Of a DNA stretch of 7,317 nt, positions 6,546-7,317 are shown piece after piece; positions within the stretch are counted from its first letter, which is position 1, and the number at the start of each line of letters is the position of its first letter. Position numbers and translations under genes: made by a program. The DNA lies in contig JADZCW010000167.1 in NCBI GenBank assembly GCA_020851395.1, positions 1 through 7,317 on the forward strand, given 5' to 3'. This DNA is from Phycisphaeraceae bacterium. GTDB lineage: Bacteria > Planctomycetota > Phycisphaerae > Phycisphaerales > Phycisphaeraceae. The notes under the pieces are model-generated. The model did not search any database. It was not told the origin of the DNA and was given only the letters and a program-made list of their open reading frames with translations.

Positions 6546-7317
6546 CTAATCCGCGATCTCACCCGCCCGCGGCCGCTGGATCGCGTACAGCACCAGGATC
6601 CCCGCCATCAATCCCCCCGCGATCAGCGGCGACGCCACCGGCCCCCACGCCCCCGCCTCCCACGCGTCGCGCGCCCCCGCCACCAGCGTGTTCCCGATCA
6701 GCCCCCCGCACACCAGCACGCCCCCGACCGGCACGAACCACGGCACCTCAAACCCACCGCGCGCTTCATCCACCCTCCGCTGCAAAACAAACAACGACCC
6801 ATTGACCACCACGAACGCCGTCATCAAGAGCAGCGACGTCGCCCCCGCCAATGCCTTGATGTTCCCCGGCAGCGCCAGCGCCATCGCGATCACCAGCAGC
6901 ACCCCGATCGACCGATGCGGCGTCTGACGCTTCGGATGCACCGCCCCCAGGAATGCCGGCAAGAGCCCCTGCCTCGCCATCCCATACGCCAGCCGCGACC
7001 CCATGATGAAGTTCAAGAGCGCCGTGTTCGCCACCGCGAACATCGCCACCGCCGCGAACAGCCCCAGCGGGCACCACGGCGCCGCGCGCTTGACCACCTC
7101 CAGCAGCGGCCCCTGCGACGACGCCAGCTCCCCGACCGGCACCACCGACACCGCCACCAGGCTCACGAGCATGTAGATCACCGTCACCGTGCACAGCGCG
7201 ATCACCATCGCCAGCGGGAACGTCCGCCGCGGGTTCTTCACCTCCTCCGACACATTCAGCAAGTCTTCAAACCCGATGAACGCGAAGAACGTCAGGATCG
7301 ACGTCTGCAGCAGCAGC
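6546..7317 (-). CDS. APC-superfamily amino acid permease (5' end outside window)
   Basis: The frame is open from the right edge to a TAG at 6546, giving the last 256 residues. It enters at TSILTFFAFIGFEDLLNVSEEVKNPRRTFP, the signature of APC-family permeases around the unwound sixth helix. Hydrophobic segments follow: LAMVIALCTVTVIYMLVSLVAV, LGLFAAVAMFAVANTALLNFIMGSRLAYGMA, SIGVLLVIAMALALPGNIKALAGATSLLLMTAFVVVNGSLFVL, FVPVGGVLVCGGLIGNTLVA and SPLIAGGLMAGILVLYAI. The loop RQGLLPAFLGAVHPKRQTP is the usual cytoplasmic segment after helix 8. The protein sits in the inner membrane and probably imports or exchanges amino acids or amines; the substrate is unknown. A TTG at 7262 is inside the conserved motif and is not the start. 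It is convergent with thiC and shows no link to thiamin. Confidence 0.92.
   Translation of the reverse strand, partial: LLLQTSILTFFAFIGFEDLLNVSEEVKNPRRTFPLAMVIALCTVTVIYMLVSLVAVSVVPVGELASSQGPLLEVVKRAAPWCPLGLFAAVAMFAVANTALLNFIMGSRLAYGMARQGLLPAFLGAVHPKRQTPHRSIGVLLVIAMALALPGNIKALAGATSLLLMTAFVVVNGSLFVLQRRVDEARGGFEVPWFVPVGGVLVCGGLIGNTLVAGARDAWEAGAWGPVASPLIAGGLMAGILVLYAIQRPRAGEIAD

Noticed and set aside
7260..7262. TTG start for the permease
   Set aside because: It is inside the conserved FIGFEDLLNVSEE motif, and the frame continues open to the window edge.

Overview
The window comes from a GC-rich bacterial chromosome with tightly packed genes, several divergent pairs and mostly poor Shine-Dalgarno sequences. 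Gene content (a PEGA-domain lipoprotein, a DUF971 protein, a thioredoxin-fold 2Fe-2S ferredoxin, a xylose-isomerase-like TIM-barrel protein, a large ThiC) together with C-biased third positions fits Planctomycetota, perhaps Phycisphaerae. That placement is an inference from style and content, not a search result.

Left part (1-2875). A minus-strand OmpR/PhoB-type response regulator is cut by the left edge. A 158-bp gap follows, holding a palindrome and a hairpin/T-tract terminator that belongs to the next gene. A minus-strand DUF971 protein then diverges from a plus-strand [2Fe-2S] ferredoxin across about 50 bp. The ferredoxin converges with a minus-strand lipoprotein with a PEGA domain, which lies 23 bp downstream of recX, also minus strand. 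The short recX upstream region is divergent with the next block.

Middle part (2876-4676). A sugar phosphate isomerase/epimerase-like protein and an EstA/esterase-D-like alpha/beta hydrolase lie in the same direction, separated by a 46-bp C-rich spacer. After the esterase comes a compact regulatory region: a promoter with a 17-bp spacer, a complete TPP riboswitch aptamer that begins about where transcription should start, and a hairpin that buries the thiC Shine-Dalgarno sequence.

Right part (4677-7317). thiC (HMP-P synthase, thiamin pyrimidine synthesis) is intact with its C-x2-C-x4-C iron-sulfur motif. Its N-terminal region contains a 61-bp near-perfect inverted repeat translated in frame, which looks like a mobile palindromic element domesticated as a protein segment. 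Convergent with thiC is the C-terminal part of an APC-superfamily amino acid permease, cut by the right edge.

The two most notable signals are the in-frame palindromic element inside thiC, and a recurring TAnnnT hexamer 6-7 bp before the ATG of four genes, which suggests leaderless transcription as a common mode here. No tRNA, rRNA, CRISPR array, insertion sequence or defence system was seen. There is no gene-free stretch over 300 bp.
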